DNA of 64,000 bases from Streptoalloteichus tenebrarius (lineage in GTDB: Bacteria; Actinomycetota; Actinomycetes; Mycobacteriales; Pseudonocardiaceae): contig NZ_JAMTCP010000002.1 of assembly GCF_024171885.1 (NCBI RefSeq), positions 310,001 to 374,000 of the forward strand. Direction: 5' to 3'. The notes beneath the pieces were generated by a model. The model was given only the letters and a program-made list of their open reading frames with translations, was not told the origin of the DNA and ran no database searches. The number at the start of each line of letters is the position of its first letter. The stretch's first letter is position 1. Made by a program: the position numbers and the translations under genes. Below, piece by piece: positions 28,556 through 38,808 of the stretch.

Positions 28556-29905
28556 ATGACGCCCCCGCACAACTACCTCGCGGTGATAAAGGTCGTCGGT
28601 ATCGGTGGTGGCGGCGTCAACGCCGTGAACCGCATGATCGAGGTCGGGCTCAAGGGCGTCGAGTTCATCGCGGTGAACACCGACGCCCAGGCGCTGCTGA
28701 TGTCCGACGCGGACGTCAAGCTGGACATCGGCCGCGAGCTGACCCGAGGGCTGGGCGCCGGCGCCAACCCCGAGGTCGGGCGCAAGGCCGCCGAGGACCA
28801 CAAGGAGGAGATCGAGGAGGTCCTCAAGGGCGCCGACATGGTGTTCGTGACCGCCGGCGAGGGCGGCGGCACGGGCACGGGCGGCGCTCCCGTGGTCGCC
28901 TCGGTCGCCCGCAAGCTCGGCGCGCTCACCATCGGCGTGGTCACCCGCCCGTTCTCCTTCGAGGGGCGGCGCAGGGCCAACCAGGCCGAGGAGGGCATCA
29001 AGGCGCTGCGCAACGAGTGCGACACCCTGATCGTCATCCCCAACGACCGCCTGCTCCAGCTCGGCGACATCGGCGTGAGCCTGATGGACGCCTTCCGCTC
29101 CGCGGACGAGGTGCTGCTGTCCGGTGTGCAGGGCATCACCGACCTGATCACCACCCCCGGTCTGATCAACCTGGACTTCGCCGACGTCAAGAGCGTCATG
29201 TCCGGCGCGGGCAGCGCGCTCATGGGCATCGGCTCGGCCAGGGGCGAGGGACGCGCGGTGCAGGCGGCCCAGAAGGCGATCAACTCGCCGCTGCTGGAGG
29301 CCTCGATGGAGGGCGCGCACGGCGTGCTGCTGTCCATCGCCGGCGGCTCCGACCTCGGCCTGTTCGAGATCAACGAGGCCGCCTCGCTGGTGCAGGAGGC
29401 CGCGCACCCCGAGGCCAACATCATCTTCGGCACCGTGATCGACGACTCGCTCGGCGACGAGGTCAGGGTGACCGTGATCGCCGCCGGGTTCGACGGCGGC
29501 ACCCCCACCCACAAGAAGCTCGACCCGGCCCCGGTCGGCCGACCCGCCGCCCCGGCCGGCCCGCCGCAGGGCGGCCCACCGGGCCACCAGGATGTCGGCC
29601 AGCAGCCGGCGCCGGGGGTGCCCTCGGGCGCGCCGGCCGCCGGCGCGCCGAACGCGCTGGGGCACGGCGGCATGGGCCACGGCCCGATGGGGCAGAACCC
29701 CACCCCGCCGGTGGGACCGTCCAACCCGACCCCGCCCGTCCACCACACCACCACCGGTGTGAGCGGCACGGTCGGCGGCCTGCCGCCGCGGCCGTCGCCC
29801 ACGCCGCGCTCGGGTGTGGTCGGCAACGGGCTGGCGCCGCAGCCGACGCCGGTCGAGGACGACCCCGACGACGACGTGGACGTTCCGCCCTTCATGCGGC
29901 GCTAG
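28556..29905 (+). CDS. ftsZ: Cell division GTPase FtsZ
   Basis: The 449-residue protein opens [20 protein letters not shown]. It has the tubulin signature GGGTGTG (residues 103-109), the T7 synergy-loop region [11 protein letters not shown], and a long variable Pro/Gly linker (about 320-435). It ends [11 protein letters not shown], the conserved tail that binds SepF and FtsW in actinobacteria. It polymerises at mid-cell with GTP to form the Z-ring. The ATG at 28556 follows AGGAAGG by 8 bases. The 222-base upstream gap contains TAGGGA (about 28425), a possible promoter element. Confidence 0.97.
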   Translation: MTPPHNYLAVIKVVGIGGGGVNAVNRMIEVGLKGVEFIAVNTDAQALLMSDADVKLDIGRELTRGLGAGANPEVGRKAAEDHKEEIEEVLKGADMVFVTAGEGGGTGTGGAPVVASVARKLGALTIGVVTRPFSFEGRRRANQAEEGIKALRNECDTLIVIPNDRLLQLGDIGVSLMDAFRSADEVLLSGVQGITDLITTPGLINLDFADVKSVMSGAGSALMGIGSARGEGRAVQAAQKAINSPLLEASMEGAHGVLLSIAGGSDLGLFEINEAASLVQEAAHPEANIIFGTVIDDSLGDEVRVTVIAAGFDGGTPTHKKLDPAPVGRPAAPAGPPQGGPPGHQDVGQQPAPGVPSGAPAAGAPNALGHGGMGHGPMGQNPTPPVGPSNPTPPVHHTTTGVSGTVGGLPPRPSPTPRSGVVGNGLAPQPTPVEDDPDDDVDVPPFMRR

Positions 29906-30078
29906 TCGGCGTCGGTTTCCGTCGGACTTCCGTCGACCCACGGCAGGTTCACGCGAGGACGGGTTCCGAGCCGGTCAGAGACCACCACCGCGGGCAGCGG
30001 GCCGGGTGCCAGAGGCGTCCGGTCCGCTGCCCGTCGCGTGTGTGATCGGCGACGCTGGGGCCGGGAGGCGTGGCTCGG

Positions 30079-30084
30079 TAGGGT
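30079..30084 (+). promoter_or_regulatory. -10 box (TAGGGT) before pgeF
   Basis: TAGGGT at 30079-30084 fits the TAnnnT pattern. Transcription from about 30091 would leave a 30-base leader with GGGAG ahead of the GTG at 30122. Confidence 0.5.
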
Positions 30085-30121
30085 CACGGACGACAGCAAC
30101 ACGACCGGGTCGGGAGATCCT

Positions 30122-30859
30122 GTGCGGATTCGTCGCGTGGTGACCACGCGGGAGGGCGGCGCCTCGCGGCCGCCGTACGACACGTTCAACCTGGGCGACC
30201 ACGTGGGCGACGACCCCGGGGCGGTGGCGGCGAACCGTCGCCGGCTCGCCGAGGGGATCGGGCTGCCCCCGTCCCGGCTGGTCTGGATGGAGCAGGTGCA
30301 CGGCCGCACGGTGACCGTGGTGGACGGCCCGCTGGACCGGCCGGCCGAGGCCACCGACGCCCTGGTCACCGCCGAGCCCGGCCTCGCCCTGGTCGCGTTG
30401 GTCGCCGACTGCGTCCCGGTGCTGCTGGGCGACCCGGAGGCCGGCGTCGTGGCCGCCGTGCACGCCGGACGGGTCGGCGCGCGGGTCGGGGTCGTCCCGG
30501 CCGCGCTGGAGGCGATGCGCGGGCTCGGCGCCCGCACCGAGCGCGTCGAGGTCCTGCTCGGGCCCGCCGTGTGCGGCGCCTGCTACGAGGTGCCGGCCGC
30601 CATGCAGGCCGACGTGGAGAAGCACCTGCCCGGCAGCGCCTGCCGCACCCGCTCCGGTTCCCCGGGGCTGGACCTGCGGGCCGGGCTGTGGCGACAGCTC
30701 GCGGACGCGGGCGTGGCGCGGATCGGGCTCGACCCCCGGTGCACCGTGGAGGAGCGGGTCCTGTTCAGCCACCGCAGGGAGGGCACGACCGGGCGACTCG
30801 CGGCGGTCACCTGGTTCGAGCCCGAGGAGGTCGCCGCCGAGGAGGAGGGACGGGCGTGA
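30122..30859 (+). CDS. pgeF: Polyphenol oxidase/peptidoglycan editing factor family protein (YfiH)
   Basis: The 245-residue multicopper-like fold protein has EGGASRPPYDTFNLGDHVGDDP, RLVWMEQVHG, DALVT and VALVADCVPVLL. The metal-site segments VAAVHAGRVG (about 118-127) and GPAVCGACYEVP are present. E. coli YfiH (PgeF) edits wrongly incorporated L-Ser from peptidoglycan precursors, and homologues have laccase activity. VAAVHAGRVG replaces the more usual VHAGWRG, as is common in actinobacteria. The GTG at 30122 has GGGAG 5 bases upstream. The stop overlaps yggS (GTGA). The order ftsZ-pgeF-yggS matches mycobacteria. Confidence 0.9.
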   Translation: MRIRRVVTTREGGASRPPYDTFNLGDHVGDDPGAVAANRRRLAEGIGLPPSRLVWMEQVHGRTVTVVDGPLDRPAEATDALVTAEPGLALVALVADCVPVLLGDPEAGVVAAVHAGRVGARVGVVPAALEAMRGLGARTERVEVLLGPAVCGACYEVPAAMQADVEKHLPGSACRTRSGSPGLDLRAGLWRQLADAGVARIGLDPRCTVEERVLFSHRREGTTGRLAAVTWFEPEEVAAEEEGRA

Positions 30860-31608
30860 GCGCGCAGTCGGAGGGGCGGGACGACGACAGGACGGCCGAG
30901 ATCGCCGGGGCGCTGGCCCGGGTGCGGGAGCGGATCGCGGCGGCCTGCGCCGCCGCCGGCAGGGACCCGGCCGAGGTGCGCCTGCTGGCGGTGACCAAGA
31001 CCTTCCCCGCCGAGGACGTCGCTCGTCTGGCGGACCTGGGCCAGACCGAGTTCGGGGAGAACCGGGAGCAGGAGGCCGGCCCGAAGGCGGGCGAGCTGGC
31101 CGCGCTGCGGCCGGCCGTGCCCGTGCGCTGGCACATGGTGGGCCGCCTGCAACGCAACAAGGCCAGGGCCGTCGTCCGGTGGGCCGGGATGGTGCAGTCC
31201 GTGGACAGCCCCCGGCTGGCCGAGGCGCTGGCCCGCGCGGTGGCCGCCGCCAGGGAGGCCGGCGAGCGCGGCGGACCGCTGGACGTGCTGGTGCAGGCGA
31301 GCATCGACGGCGACCCCGCGCGTGGTGGCTGTCCGCTACCGGAGCTGCCCGCGCTCGCCGACAAGATCGCGCAATCGGGTGAATTGATGTTGCGGGGCGT
31401 GATGGCCGTGGCGCCCCTCGGGATGGCGCCGGAGGCGGCCTTCTCCGCCCTCCGCACCGCCGCTGACCGGCTCAGGAACGATCACCCCACGGCCGTCGAG
31501 CTGTCGGCCGGCATGAGCGGTGATCTCGAACAGGCGATAGCCCACGGGTCGACCTGGGTGCGTGTCGGAACAGCGCTGCTGGGCGGTCGGGGGCTAGCCT
31601 CGCCCTGA
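30856..31608 (+). CDS. PLP homeostasis protein YggS/PipY
   Basis: The product has 250 residues. LLAVTKTFPAEDVARLADLGQTEFGENREQE carries the PLP-binding lysine. WHMVGRLQRNKARAVVRWAGMVQSVDSPRLA and ELSAGMSGDLEQAIAHGSTWVRVGTALLG complete the COG0325 pattern. The protein is a PLP-binding TIM barrel without known catalysis that buffers vitamin B6. It uses GTG at 30856 overlapping pgeF. A TAGCCT box (31595-31600) inside its last codons could be a sepF promoter. Confidence 0.93.
   Translation: MSAQSEGRDDDRTAEIAGALARVRERIAAACAAAGRDPAEVRLLAVTKTFPAEDVARLADLGQTEFGENREQEAGPKAGELAALRPAVPVRWHMVGRLQRNKARAVVRWAGMVQSVDSPRLAEALARAVAAAREAGERGGPLDVLVQASIDGDPARGGCPLPELPALADKIAQSGELMLRGVMAVAPLGMAPEAAFSALRTAADRLRNDHPTAVELSAGMSGDLEQAIAHGSTWVRVGTALLGGRGLASP
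31595..31600 (+). promoter_or_regulatory. Possible sepF promoter -10 (TAGCCT)
   Basis: TAGCCT lies within the end of yggS and would start transcription near 31608, giving a leader of about 85 bases before sepF. No -35 is proposed. Confidence 0.35.
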
Positions 31609-31693
31609 GCGGTACGAGGGAAGTCGGTGACGTGGCGGTGGAGCGGGGTGGCGGCTGTCGCACGCCGACGCAGGGGAGTCGCGGAGGAAGGGC

Positions 31694-32332
31694 ATGAGCG
31701 CGCTGCAGAGGCTGAAGGCCTACTTCGGGATGGTCCCCGCGGACGAGGTCGACGCCTACGCCGACGAACGTGACCGGTACCGGGGCGACTACCGGGGGGA
31801 CTACGTCGCCGAGCCGGAGGACTACGACCCCTACACGGACCGGGTGGGCGGGCACCGCCGGGGCTTCCGACGCGGGGCCTACCGGCCGGAGCCCGTCGAC
31901 GACCCGGCCTACGAGCCCGAGCGCGGCGCGGGACGGCGGGGCTGGGCGGAGGCCCCCGGCCCGATGGCGGACCCGCCGGTGCGCGGCGCGCTCGCCATGG
32001 ACCCGGCCCGCGAGCCGGTTCCCCCGGCGCGCCCGGTGGAGCAGACCGGCCCGTTCAGCCGGATCACGACGCTGCACCCGCGCAGCCACAGCGAGGCCAG
32101 GACGATCGGGGAGCACTACCGGGAGGGCATCCCGGTGATCATGAACCTGACCGACATGGACGCCGCCGACGCCAAGCGGCTGGTGGACTTCGCGGCCGGA
32201 CTGGTGTTCGCGCTGCGCGGGTCGATGGACAAGATCACCAATCGGGTGTTCCTCCTCTCACCCCCGAACGTGGACGTGACCGCCGAGGACAAGCGTCGCC
32301 TCGCCGAGGGTGCCTTCTTCCACCGGAGCTGA
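31694..32332 (+). CDS. sepF: FtsZ membrane anchor SepF
   Basis: The 212-residue protein has the N-terminal amphipathic membrane-binding helix (MSALQRLKAYFGMV) and an acidic/Arg-rich linker with GDYRGDY repeats. Its SepF core (ITTLHPRSHSEARTIGEHYREGIPVIMNLTDMDAADAKRLVDFAAGL...) ends NRVFLLSPPNVDVTAEDK. In actinobacteria, which lack FtsA, SepF tethers FtsZ to the membrane through the FtsZ tail. The ATG follows GGAGGAAGGGC. Confidence 0.95.
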   Translation: MSALQRLKAYFGMVPADEVDAYADERDRYRGDYRGDYVAEPEDYDPYTDRVGGHRRGFRRGAYRPEPVDDPAYEPERGAGRRGWAEAPGPMADPPVRGALAMDPAREPVPPARPVEQTGPFSRITTLHPRSHSEARTIGEHYREGIPVIMNLTDMDAADAKRLVDFAAGLVFALRGSMDKITNRVFLLSPPNVDVTAEDKRRLAEGAFFHRS

Positions 32333-32351
32333 GGGATGGCAGAGTTGAGGA

Positions 32352-32636
32352 GTGGAACCGGTCCGGCTGGTCCTTTACTACCTGCTCTTCTTCTTCTGGC
32401 TGCTGCTCACGGCGCGCGTCGTCGTGGAGCTCGTCCGGGCGTTCGCTCGCCAGTGGCGTCCGTCCGGAGGGGTTGCGGTCACGTTGGAGACCATCTACAC
32501 AGTGACCGACCCGCCGGTCCTGCTGGCACGTCGGGTGATTCCGACGGTCCGGATCGGCGGGGTCGGTCTGGACTTGTCCATTATGGTGCTGCTGCTGGTC
32601 GTGTTCATACTGATGCGACTGGTGAGTCCTGGGTGA
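32352..32636 (+). CDS. YggT-family membrane protein
   Basis: The 94-residue protein has two hydrophobic segments (LVLYYLLFFFWLLLTARVVVEL, and LDLSIMVLLLVVFILMRLV at the end). Between them lies the YggT repeat motif ETIYTVTDPPVLLARRVIPTVRIGGVGLDLS. It lies between sepF and divIVA, as Rv2146c does in M. tuberculosis. YggT proteins are linked to osmotic tolerance and division by context only. The GTG start follows GTTGAGGA. Confidence 0.88.
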   Translation: MEPVRLVLYYLLFFFWLLLTARVVVELVRAFARQWRPSGGVAVTLETIYTVTDPPVLLARRVIPTVRIGGVGLDLSIMVLLLVVFILMRLVSPG

Positions 32637-32685
32637 CGGGGAGCCCGGGTGCCCGCAGCCGAGGAGTGCGTGAGGTGATCTTTCG

Positions 32686-33513
32686 ATGCCGTTGACCCCC
32701 GCTGACGTCCATAACGTCGCGTTCAGCAAGCCTCCCATCGGTAAGCGGGGCTACAACGAGGACGAGGTCGACGCCTTCCTCGACCTCGTCGAGAGCGAGC
32801 TCGCCACGCTGATCGAGGAGAACAACGACCTGCGTCAGAAGATCGAGCAGCTCGAGACGCAGCTCGACGGCGCACGGGCCGAGCTGGACGACGCGCGGGC
32901 CAAGGCCGCCGCGGCTCCTGTCGGCGCGCGCGCGGTCGACGAGCCCCGTCGCCTGGCCCCGGTGCCCCCGCCCTCGGCGGTCGAGCAGACCTCGCCGGGT
33001 GGCAGCGACCACCACGTGCAGGCCGCCAAGGTCCTGGGCCTGGCCCAGGAGATGGCCGACCGGCTGACCGGCGAGGCCAAGGCCGAGGCCGACAGCATGG
33101 TGTCCGAGGCCCGCGCCAAGGCCGAGCAGCTCCTGTCGGAGGCGCGCACCAAGGCCGACGCCATGGTCAACGACGCGCGCAGCCGCGCCGAGACCATGCT
33201 CAACGAGGCCAGGAGCAGGGCCGAGACCCTGGAGCGGCAGGCCAGGGAGAAGGCGACCGCGCTGGAGCGCGACGCGCAGCGCAAGCACGCCGAGGTCATG
33301 GGCACCATCACCCAGGAGAAGAACGTCCTGGAGCGCAAGATCGACGAGCTGCGCACGCTGGAGCGGGAGTACCGCACCCGGTTGAAGACGTTCCTCGAGT
33401 CCACCCTCCAGGAGCTCCAGGACCGCGGCTCCGCCGCGCCGACGGACAGCCGGACCAGCGGCAGCCAGACCAGCGGGTACTCGTTCGGCACCCGCGCGGC
33501 TGAGGCCGGCTGA
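32686..33513 (+). CDS. wag31: DivIVA/Wag31 polar growth scaffold
   Basis: The 275-residue protein starts [36 protein letters not shown], the DivIVA lipid-binding N-domain. A coiled coil (about 32-72), a Pro/Ala linker and a second long coiled coil (about 112-240) with repeated EAR(A/S)(K/R)AE units follow. Wag31 marks growing cell poles and recruits wall synthesis in actinobacteria. In mycobacteria Thr73 is phosphorylated by PknA, but the corresponding linker is different here and I cannot assign a phosphosite. Confidence 0.96.
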   Translation: MPLTPADVHNVAFSKPPIGKRGYNEDEVDAFLDLVESELATLIEENNDLRQKIEQLETQLDGARAELDDARAKAAAAPVGARAVDEPRRLAPVPPPSAVEQTSPGGSDHHVQAAKVLGLAQEMADRLTGEAKAEADSMVSEARAKAEQLLSEARTKADAMVNDARSRAETMLNEARSRAETLERQAREKATALERDAQRKHAEVMGTITQEKNVLERKIDELRTLEREYRTRLKTFLESTLQELQDRGSAAPTDSRTSGSQTSGYSFGTRAAEAG

Positions 33514-33557
33514 GGCCGGCCCGGCCGGCCGCGACGGACGACGGGAAGCACGACGGC

Positions 33558-34370
33558 GTGATCTTCGGCGTCCTGGTGCTGGTGCTGGCGGCCTTCGGGC
33601 TGCTGGTGGTGGCGCTGGCCACCGGGCAGGCCGCCCTCGCGTGGGGTTCGGTGGCGGCGAGCCTGGCCGCCGGCGCGCTGCTCCTGGTGGAGTGGGCGCT
33701 GCGCCGGCGCCGGGTCGCTGCCCGCCGCGCGGCGAGGGCGGCGGCCCCCAGGAACACGGCGAGTGGATCGGAGCGGCCGGCTGCCGACGGGGAAGTGGCA
33801 GCGGGCGACCCCGAACCGGGCGTCGCGCCCGGTTCGGGGACCACCGGTCCACTCGCCGACCCTGTGCGGGACTCGGCTGACCTGTCCGGCCGAGCCGCGA
33901 CGGTCGACGCCGTCGGCGTGGCGGCCGGGGCCGTCCCGATCCCGGTGGAGCAGGGCCCCGCGCCCGCCGGTTCCGCGCCCGAGGTCGGCGAATCACCCGA
34001 TTCGGGTGCGAAGGGCTCGGACCAGGAGGCGGCCGCCCTCGATCGGGAGGGCGGGGGCGCCCACGACGCGCCGGGCACGGCCCGCGGAGGCGCGGCCGCC
34101 GACCCGGACCCGGAGCCCGCCGAGGAGGACACCGACGCGGCCGACGCCCTCGCCGTGGCCGACCTGGCCGACGAGGTGCTGGTCGTGGACGAGCGCCCCC
34201 GGTACCACCTGGCGGACTGCGGGTGGCTGGGCGCGCGACCGACGATCCCGCTGCCCGTCAGGGAGGCGCGGGAACTGGGCTTCACCCCGTGCGCGCTCTG
34301 CACGCCGGACGCCGTGCTGACCCGCCGGCGCCGGGCTGTCGACGCTCGATCCGAGCACACCGTCCACTGA
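33558..34370 (+). CDS. Membrane protein with C-terminal HxxxC...CxxC segment (Rv2144c-like position)
   Basis: The 270-residue protein has two N-terminal membrane helices (about 2-22 and 28-46) and a basic stretch RRRRVAARRAARAA. A long acidic Ala/Pro/Gly linker (about 65-210) and a compact C-terminal segment YHLADCGWLGARPTIPLPVREARELGFTPCALCTPD follow. The His and three Cys residues of that segment could bind a metal; similar short modules occur in other actinobacterial proteins. It follows wag31 as Rv2144c does. Function unknown. The GTG start is assigned from the first membrane helix. Confidence 0.75.
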   Translation: MIFGVLVLVLAAFGLLVVALATGQAALAWGSVAASLAAGALLLVEWALRRRRVAARRAARAAAPRNTASGSERPAADGEVAAGDPEPGVAPGSGTTGPLADPVRDSADLSGRAATVDAVGVAAGAVPIPVEQGPAPAGSAPEVGESPDSGAKGSDQEAAALDREGGGAHDAPGTARGGAAADPDPEPAEEDTDAADALAVADLADEVLVVDERPRYHLADCGWLGARPTIPLPVREARELGFTPCALCTPDAVLTRRRRAVDARSEHTVH

Positions 34371-34387
34371 GCACTGAGCACACCGGG

Positions 34388-34418
34388 GGACGCCTCGCCG
34401 TCGCCGCGCGGGGCGTCC
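34388..34418 (+). terminator. Probable terminator before the ileS unit
   Basis: GGACGCC (34388-34394) pairs with GGCGTCC (34412-34418), 17 bases after the stop codon of the preceding gene. No T-run follows, which is common for actinomycete terminators. Confidence 0.5.
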
Positions 34419-34489
34419 GTCCGGGGGCGGTGGCGTGGGCTTGGTCCGTGACGGTGAAGCGATTTGCCCGCACCGGTTACTCTGGACGT

Positions 34490-34766
34490 ACAAGGCGTTG
34501 ATCCGGCCATCACCGGGGAGCCTCCGGAAGAACAGGCACGTCCCGCGACGAGCGGTGGCGCGCCCCAGTAGAACCGGACGGGACCGGCCCGTCACAGCCG
34601 GCAACGAGAGGTCGTCACGGCCCACCCACTACTGGGGTGCGCCGCGGCGGCAAACGGGGTGGTACCGCGGGACGCCCGAACGGGCGTGTCGTCCCCGTGT
34701 GGGCACCGGTGGCAGTGATCCGGTGCTCGTGCGAGCGACGCAAGAGACCGCGAGGAGCACCACCCG
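34490..34766 (+). ncRNA. T-box riboswitch (ileS leader)
   Basis: The short stem I contains CCGG-CCATCA-CCGG (34503-34516) with the isoleucine specifier ATC at 34509-34511 in its loop. This is the ultrashort stem I type known from actinobacterial ileS. The T-box core GGGGTGGTACCGCGG (34656-34670) is near perfect. The ribosome-binding site GAGGAG (34752-34757) lies 86 bases further on, consistent with control of translation rather than termination. Uncharged tRNA-Ile binding would free ileS expression. A TTACTCT sequence at 34477-34483 is the likely -10. Confidence 0.93.
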
Positions 34767-37700
34767 ATGGCCTACCCCAAGGTCCCGCTGTCCGGCTCCG
34801 CCCAGGGCGTGCCGGCCCAGCCCTCCTTCCCGCAGCTCGAGGAGGACGTGCTCGGCTACTGGGCGGCCGACCGCACGTTCCAGGCCAGCGTCGAGGCCAG
34901 GGCGGCCGGGACGCGCGGCGAGAACGAGTTCGTCTTCTACGACGGCCCGCCGTTCGCCAACGGCCTCCCCCACTACGGCCACCTGCTGACCGGCTACGTC
35001 AAGGACGTGGTGCCGCGGTTCCAGACCATGCGCGGCCGTCGCGTCGAACGCCGATTCGGCTGGGACTGCCACGGCCTGCCCGCCGAGGTCGAGGCGGAGA
35101 AGCAGCTCGGCATCACGCACAAGTCCGAGATCGAGGCCATGGGCGTCGAGCGCTTCAACGCCGCGTGCCGCGAGTCGGTGCTGCGCTACACGCGCGAGTG
35201 GCGGGACTACGTGACCCGGCAGGCCCGGTGGGTCGACTTCGACAACGACTACAAGACGCTGGACACGGACTACACCGAGAGCGTCATGTGGGCGTTCAAG
35301 ACCCTGTGGGACAAGGGTCTGATCTACCAGGGGCACCGCACGCTCGCGTACTGCTGGCGGTGCGAGACGCCGCTGTCCAACACCGAGACCCGGATGGATG
35401 ACGTCTACCGGGACCGGCAGGACCCGGCGCTGACCGTCGGCTTCCGGCTGGAGTCTGGCGAGCTGGCGCTGGCGTGGACGACGACCCCGTGGACCCTGCC
35501 GTCGAACCTGGCGCTGGCGGTCGGCCCGGACGTCGACTACGTCGTGGTGGAGACCGACAAGGCGCCGGGGGAGCGGTACCTGCTGGCCGAGGCCCGGCTG
35601 GGGGCCTACGCGCGGGAGCTCGGCGAGCAGCCCGTGGTCGTGGCCAGGCACCGGGGTTCCGAGCTGGTCGGCCGGCGGTACACCCCGCTGTTCGACTACC
35701 TCGCCGACACCGCGACCTTCGGCACCGAGCAGGCGTTCCAGGTGCTGCCCGGCGACTTCGTGTCCACTGAGGACGGCACGGGCGTCGTGCACATGGCGCC
35801 GGCCTTCGGCGAGGACGACAACCTGCTGTGCACCGCCTACGGGATCCCGGTCGTCGAGACCGTGGACTCCCGGGGCGAGTTCAACCAGCTCGTGCCCGAG
35901 TACGCGGGCACGCACGTGTTCGAGGCGAACAAGCCGATCATCGCGGAGCTGAAGCGGCGGGGCGTCGTGCTGCGGCACGAGACCTACGACCACAGCTATC
36001 CGCACTGCTGGCGCTGCGACAACCCGCTGATCTACAAGGCGGTCTCGTCCTGGTTCGTCGCGGTGACCAAGTTCAAGCACCGCATGGTCGAGCTGAACCA
36101 GCGGATCAACTGGGTTCCCGAGCACATCAGGGACGGCCAGTTCGGCAAGTGGCTGGAGAACGCCCGCGACTGGTCGATCTCGCGGAACCGGTACTGGGGC
36201 TCGCCGATCCCGGTGTGGGTCTCCGACGACCCGAACTACCCGAGGACGGACGTCTACGGCTCGCTGGACGAGCTGGAGCGCGACTTCGGTGTGCGGCCCG
36301 CGGACCTGCACCGGCCGTTCATCGACGAGCTGGTGCGCCCGAACCCGGACGACCCGACCGGCCGGTCGATGATGCGCCGCGTGCCGGAGGTGCTCGACTG
36401 CTGGTTCGAGTCGGGCTCGATGCCGTTCGCCCAGGTCCACTACCCGTTCGAGAACCGGGAGTGGTTCGAGCACCACTTCCCCGGCGACTTCATCGTCGAG
36501 TACAACGGCCAGACGCGGGGCTGGTTCTACACCCTGCACGTGCTGGCGACCGCGTTGTTCGACCGGCCCGCGTTCCGCAACTGCGTGGCGCACGGGATCG
36601 TGCTCGGCGACGACGGGCAGAAGATGTCCAAGTCCCGGCGCAACTACCCGGACGTCAACGAGGTGTTCGCCAGGGACGGCTCGGACGCCATGCGCTGGTT
36701 CCTGATGTCCTCGCCGATCCTGCGGGGCGGTGACCTGGTCGTCACCGAGCGGGGCATCCGGGACGCGGTGCGCCAGGCCGTGCTGCCGTTGTGGAACTCG
36801 TGGTACTTCCTCGCGCTCTACGCCAACGCCGAGGGCGTGGAGGGCACGTGGCGGACGGACTCCCGGCACGTGCTGGACCGCTACGCGCTGGCCAAGACGC
36901 ACGACCTGGTGCGGGACGTCACGGCCGCGTTGGCGGCCTACGACCTGTCCGGCGCGTGCGCGGCGGTCCGGGACTTCCTGGAGGTCCTGACCAACTGGTA
37001 CGTCCGGCGGTCCCGCGACCGGTTCTGGGCGGGGGAGCGCGACGCCGTCGACACCCTGCACACGGTGTTGGAGGTCGTCTCCCGGGTGGCCGCGCCGCTG
37101 CTGCCGCTGACCACCGAGGTCGTGTGGCGGGGCCTGACCGGGGGCCGGTCGGTGCACCTGGCCGACTGGCCGTCGGCGGACGAGCTGCCCGCCGACGACG
37201 CCCTGGTGCGCGCGATGGACGAGGTGCGACAGGTCTGCTCGTCGGCGTTGTCGCTGCGCAAGGCGAACAAGCTGCGGGTGCGGCTGCCGCTGGCCCGGCT
37301 GGTCGTGGCCACCCCGGACGCCGCCGCGCTGGAGCCGTTCGTCGAGCTGGTGCGGGACGAGGTGAACGTCAGGGAGGTCGTGTTGACCCCGGACGTGGCC
37401 GCGCACGGCCACTTCGAGCTGACGGTCAACGCCAGGGCGTGCGGCCCGCGGCTGGGCGCGGACACGCAGAAGGTCATCCGGGCGGTGAAGTCCGGCGAGT
37501 GGAGCCGGACCGAGGCCGGCGCGGTGGTGGCCGCCGGGATCGAGCTGCTGCCGGGCGAGTACGAGGAGCGGCTGGTCTCGACCGACCCGGGCGCGGCCGC
37601 GGCGCTGCCGGGCGGTGGCGGCCTGGTGGTGCTGGACACCGAGGTCACGCCGGAGCTGGCGGCCGAGGGCGTGGCCAGGGATGTGGTGCGGGCGGTGCAG

Positions 37701-37916
37701 CAGGCCCGGCGGGCGGCCGACCTGCACGTCTCCGACCGGATCGCGGTGACCCTGGAGCTGCCGGAGGACGTGGCCGAGGCGGTGCGGGCGCACCAGGAGT
37801 TCCTGGCCGCCGAGACGCTGGCCGACTCGGTCGCCTACGGCCCGGCCGGGGACGGCGCGTTCGACGGCACGGTCGGCGAGGGCGCCCCGGTGCGGGTGGC
37901 GGTCGCCAAGGTGTGA
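34767..37916 (+). CDS. ileS: Isoleucyl-tRNA synthetase
   Basis: The protein has 1049 residues. The class I HIGH motif appears as H69-Y-G-H72 in [16 protein letters not shown] and KMSKS at 619-623. The large CP1 editing domain ([34 protein letters not shown]) is intact. The length and eukaryote-like motifs ([11 protein letters not shown]) match the IleS2 type usual in actinobacteria, a type often less sensitive to mupirocin; that is family knowledge, not tested here. It charges tRNA-Ile with isoleucine. It is controlled by the T-box leader and followed by a strong terminator. Confidence 0.96.
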   Translation: MAYPKVPLSGSAQGVPAQPSFPQLEEDVLGYWAADRTFQASVEARAAGTRGENEFVFYDGPPFANGLPHYGHLLTGYVKDVVPRFQTMRGRRVERRFGWDCHGLPAEVEAEKQLGITHKSEIEAMGVERFNAACRESVLRYTREWRDYVTRQARWVDFDNDYKTLDTDYTESVMWAFKTLWDKGLIYQGHRTLAYCWRCETPLSNTETRMDDVYRDRQDPALTVGFRLESGELALAWTTTPWTLPSNLALAVGPDVDYVVVETDKAPGERYLLAEARLGAYARELGEQPVVVARHRGSELVGRRYTPLFDYLADTATFGTEQAFQVLPGDFVSTEDGTGVVHMAPAFGEDDNLLCTAYGIPVVETVDSRGEFNQLVPEYAGTHVFEANKPIIAELKRRGVVLRHETYDHSYPHCWRCDNPLIYKAVSSWFVAVTKFKHRMVELNQRINWVPEHIRDGQFGKWLENARDWSISRNRYWGSPIPVWVSDDPNYPRTDVYGSLDELERDFGVRPADLHRPFIDELVRPNPDDPTGRSMMRRVPEVLDCWFESGSMPFAQVHYPFENREWFEHHFPGDFIVEYNGQTRGWFYTLHVLATALFDRPAFRNCVAHGIVLGDDGQKMSKSRRNYPDVNEVFARDGSDAMRWFLMSSPILRGGDLVVTERGIRDAVRQAVLPLWNSWYFLALYANAEGVEGTWRTDSRHVLDRYALAKTHDLVRDVTAALAAYDLSGACAAVRDFLEVLTNWYVRRSRDRFWAGERDAVDTLHTVLEVVSRVAAPLLPLTTEVVWRGLTGGRSVHLADWPSADELPADDALVRAMDEVRQVCSSALSLRKANKLRVRLPLARLVVATPDAAALEPFVELVRDEVNVREVVLTPDVAAHGHFELTVNARACGPRLGADTQKVIRAVKSGEWSRTEAGAVVAAGIELLPGEYEERLVSTDPGAAAALPGGGGLVVLDTEVTPELAAEGVARDVVRAVQQARRAADLHVSDRIAVTLELPEDVAEAVRAHQEFLAAETLADSVAYGPAGDGAFDGTVGEGAPVRVAVAKV

Positions 37917-37922
37917 GGTGAT

Positions 37923-37965
37923 CCTCGGCTGGGTGAACCGGGCAGGTTCACCCAGCCGAGGTCTT
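37923..37965 (+). terminator. Strong ileS terminator
   Basis: CCTCGGCTGGGTGAACC (37923-37939) and GGTTCACCCAGCCGAGG (37945-37961) form a perfect 17-bp stem with a GGGCA loop, 6 bases after the ileS stop, followed by TCTTC. Confidence 0.9.
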
Positions 37966-38330
37966 CGCGCGGTGGGGCGGGTGAGCGCCGGCGCACGGAT
38001 CGGCGGCGCATGGACCGGCGGCGCACGGATTGGCCCGCCTGGTTCGGCCGGCCTGGTTCGGCGATCGATCGTCATGGTTCCCCGTGGTGCCCTTCGGGTT
38101 CGTTGTTTCGACGGCACGCGTGCTGTCGCGGGTATGAGCGCGGTCGCGGGCGCTCACGGCCAGGTGCTGGGCCTGTCCGCCGGTCGTCTGGGATGCGCCA
38201 GCGGTGTCGAATGATCTTCGTTCTGACGTCCGCGTGTTCGGCGCTGGTGATCCACGAAGTCAAGGTCTTCGGCGGTGGTTTGTCTTCTTTCGCCCTGTGG
38301 TGGGGTCTTTTCCCTCTGTCGAGGATCGAG

Positions 38331-38439
38331 TTGTCCCCAGGTGCCTGAGTTGTCCACAGGGGACGATCTTGTGCTTTCGGCGCCGGGGTGTGGCGGATAG
38401 GCTGGAGCGGGGCTCGCCCCCCGGGACGGGTGGGGGCTG
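38331..38439 (+). repeat. Four-copy intergenic element, copy 2
   Basis: TTGTCCCCA (38331) and TTGTCCACA (38350) start 19 bases apart; GATAGGCT begins at 38396, 46 bases from the second box. GAG/CTC (38405-38407 with 38413-38415) and GCCCCC/GGGGGC (38416-38421 with 38432-38437) repeat the pairing of copy 1. The core is almost identical to copy 1. Confidence 0.88.
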
Positions 38440-38808
38440 ACCTCGGTGGGGTGGTCCGGGCCGGCGGGCGGACCGTTGGTCGGCCGTTGATCGGGTTCTG
38501 GCCGGAGACCGGGTGGTGGTGCGCTGCCGGCTCGCCAGGCCCAGGGGTTGGCCGTTCGCGGTTGTTGGTTCGCCGACGACTCCTCGGCGGGCGTCCGGAC
38601 GGGCTCGGTCGCCCCCTCCGAACGCCCCTCCCGGGCCGACGCCCGGCCGTTCCTGATGTTTTCGACTCCTGGTGATGTTTCCGGTCCGGCGTCGGGGAAC
38701 CCCCGCTCCGAGGCGCCAGGGGCGGCGTCGCGCGTGTCCACTTCGGACCGGGTCGCCCGGCGGACAGGCCCCCACAATGAGGGCAGGGCGAGGTGACCGG
38801 GAGGTGGG

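Larger units (their letters stand above)
37917..38808. other. 892-base intergenic region between ileS and the antiporter
   Basis: It holds the ileS terminator, CGGCGCA repeats around 37990-38030, copy 2 of the four-copy element and a CACAAT -10-like box (38773-38778) before the antiporter. Open frames here show no family signature. 38460-38760 has no recognised signal. Confidence 0.6.

Noticed and set aside
38154-38777. Minus-strand frame over copy 2 as a possible endonuclease remnant
   Set aside because: I looked for HNH (His-Asn-His) or DUF222 motifs after each copy and saw none; the frame is low complexity.
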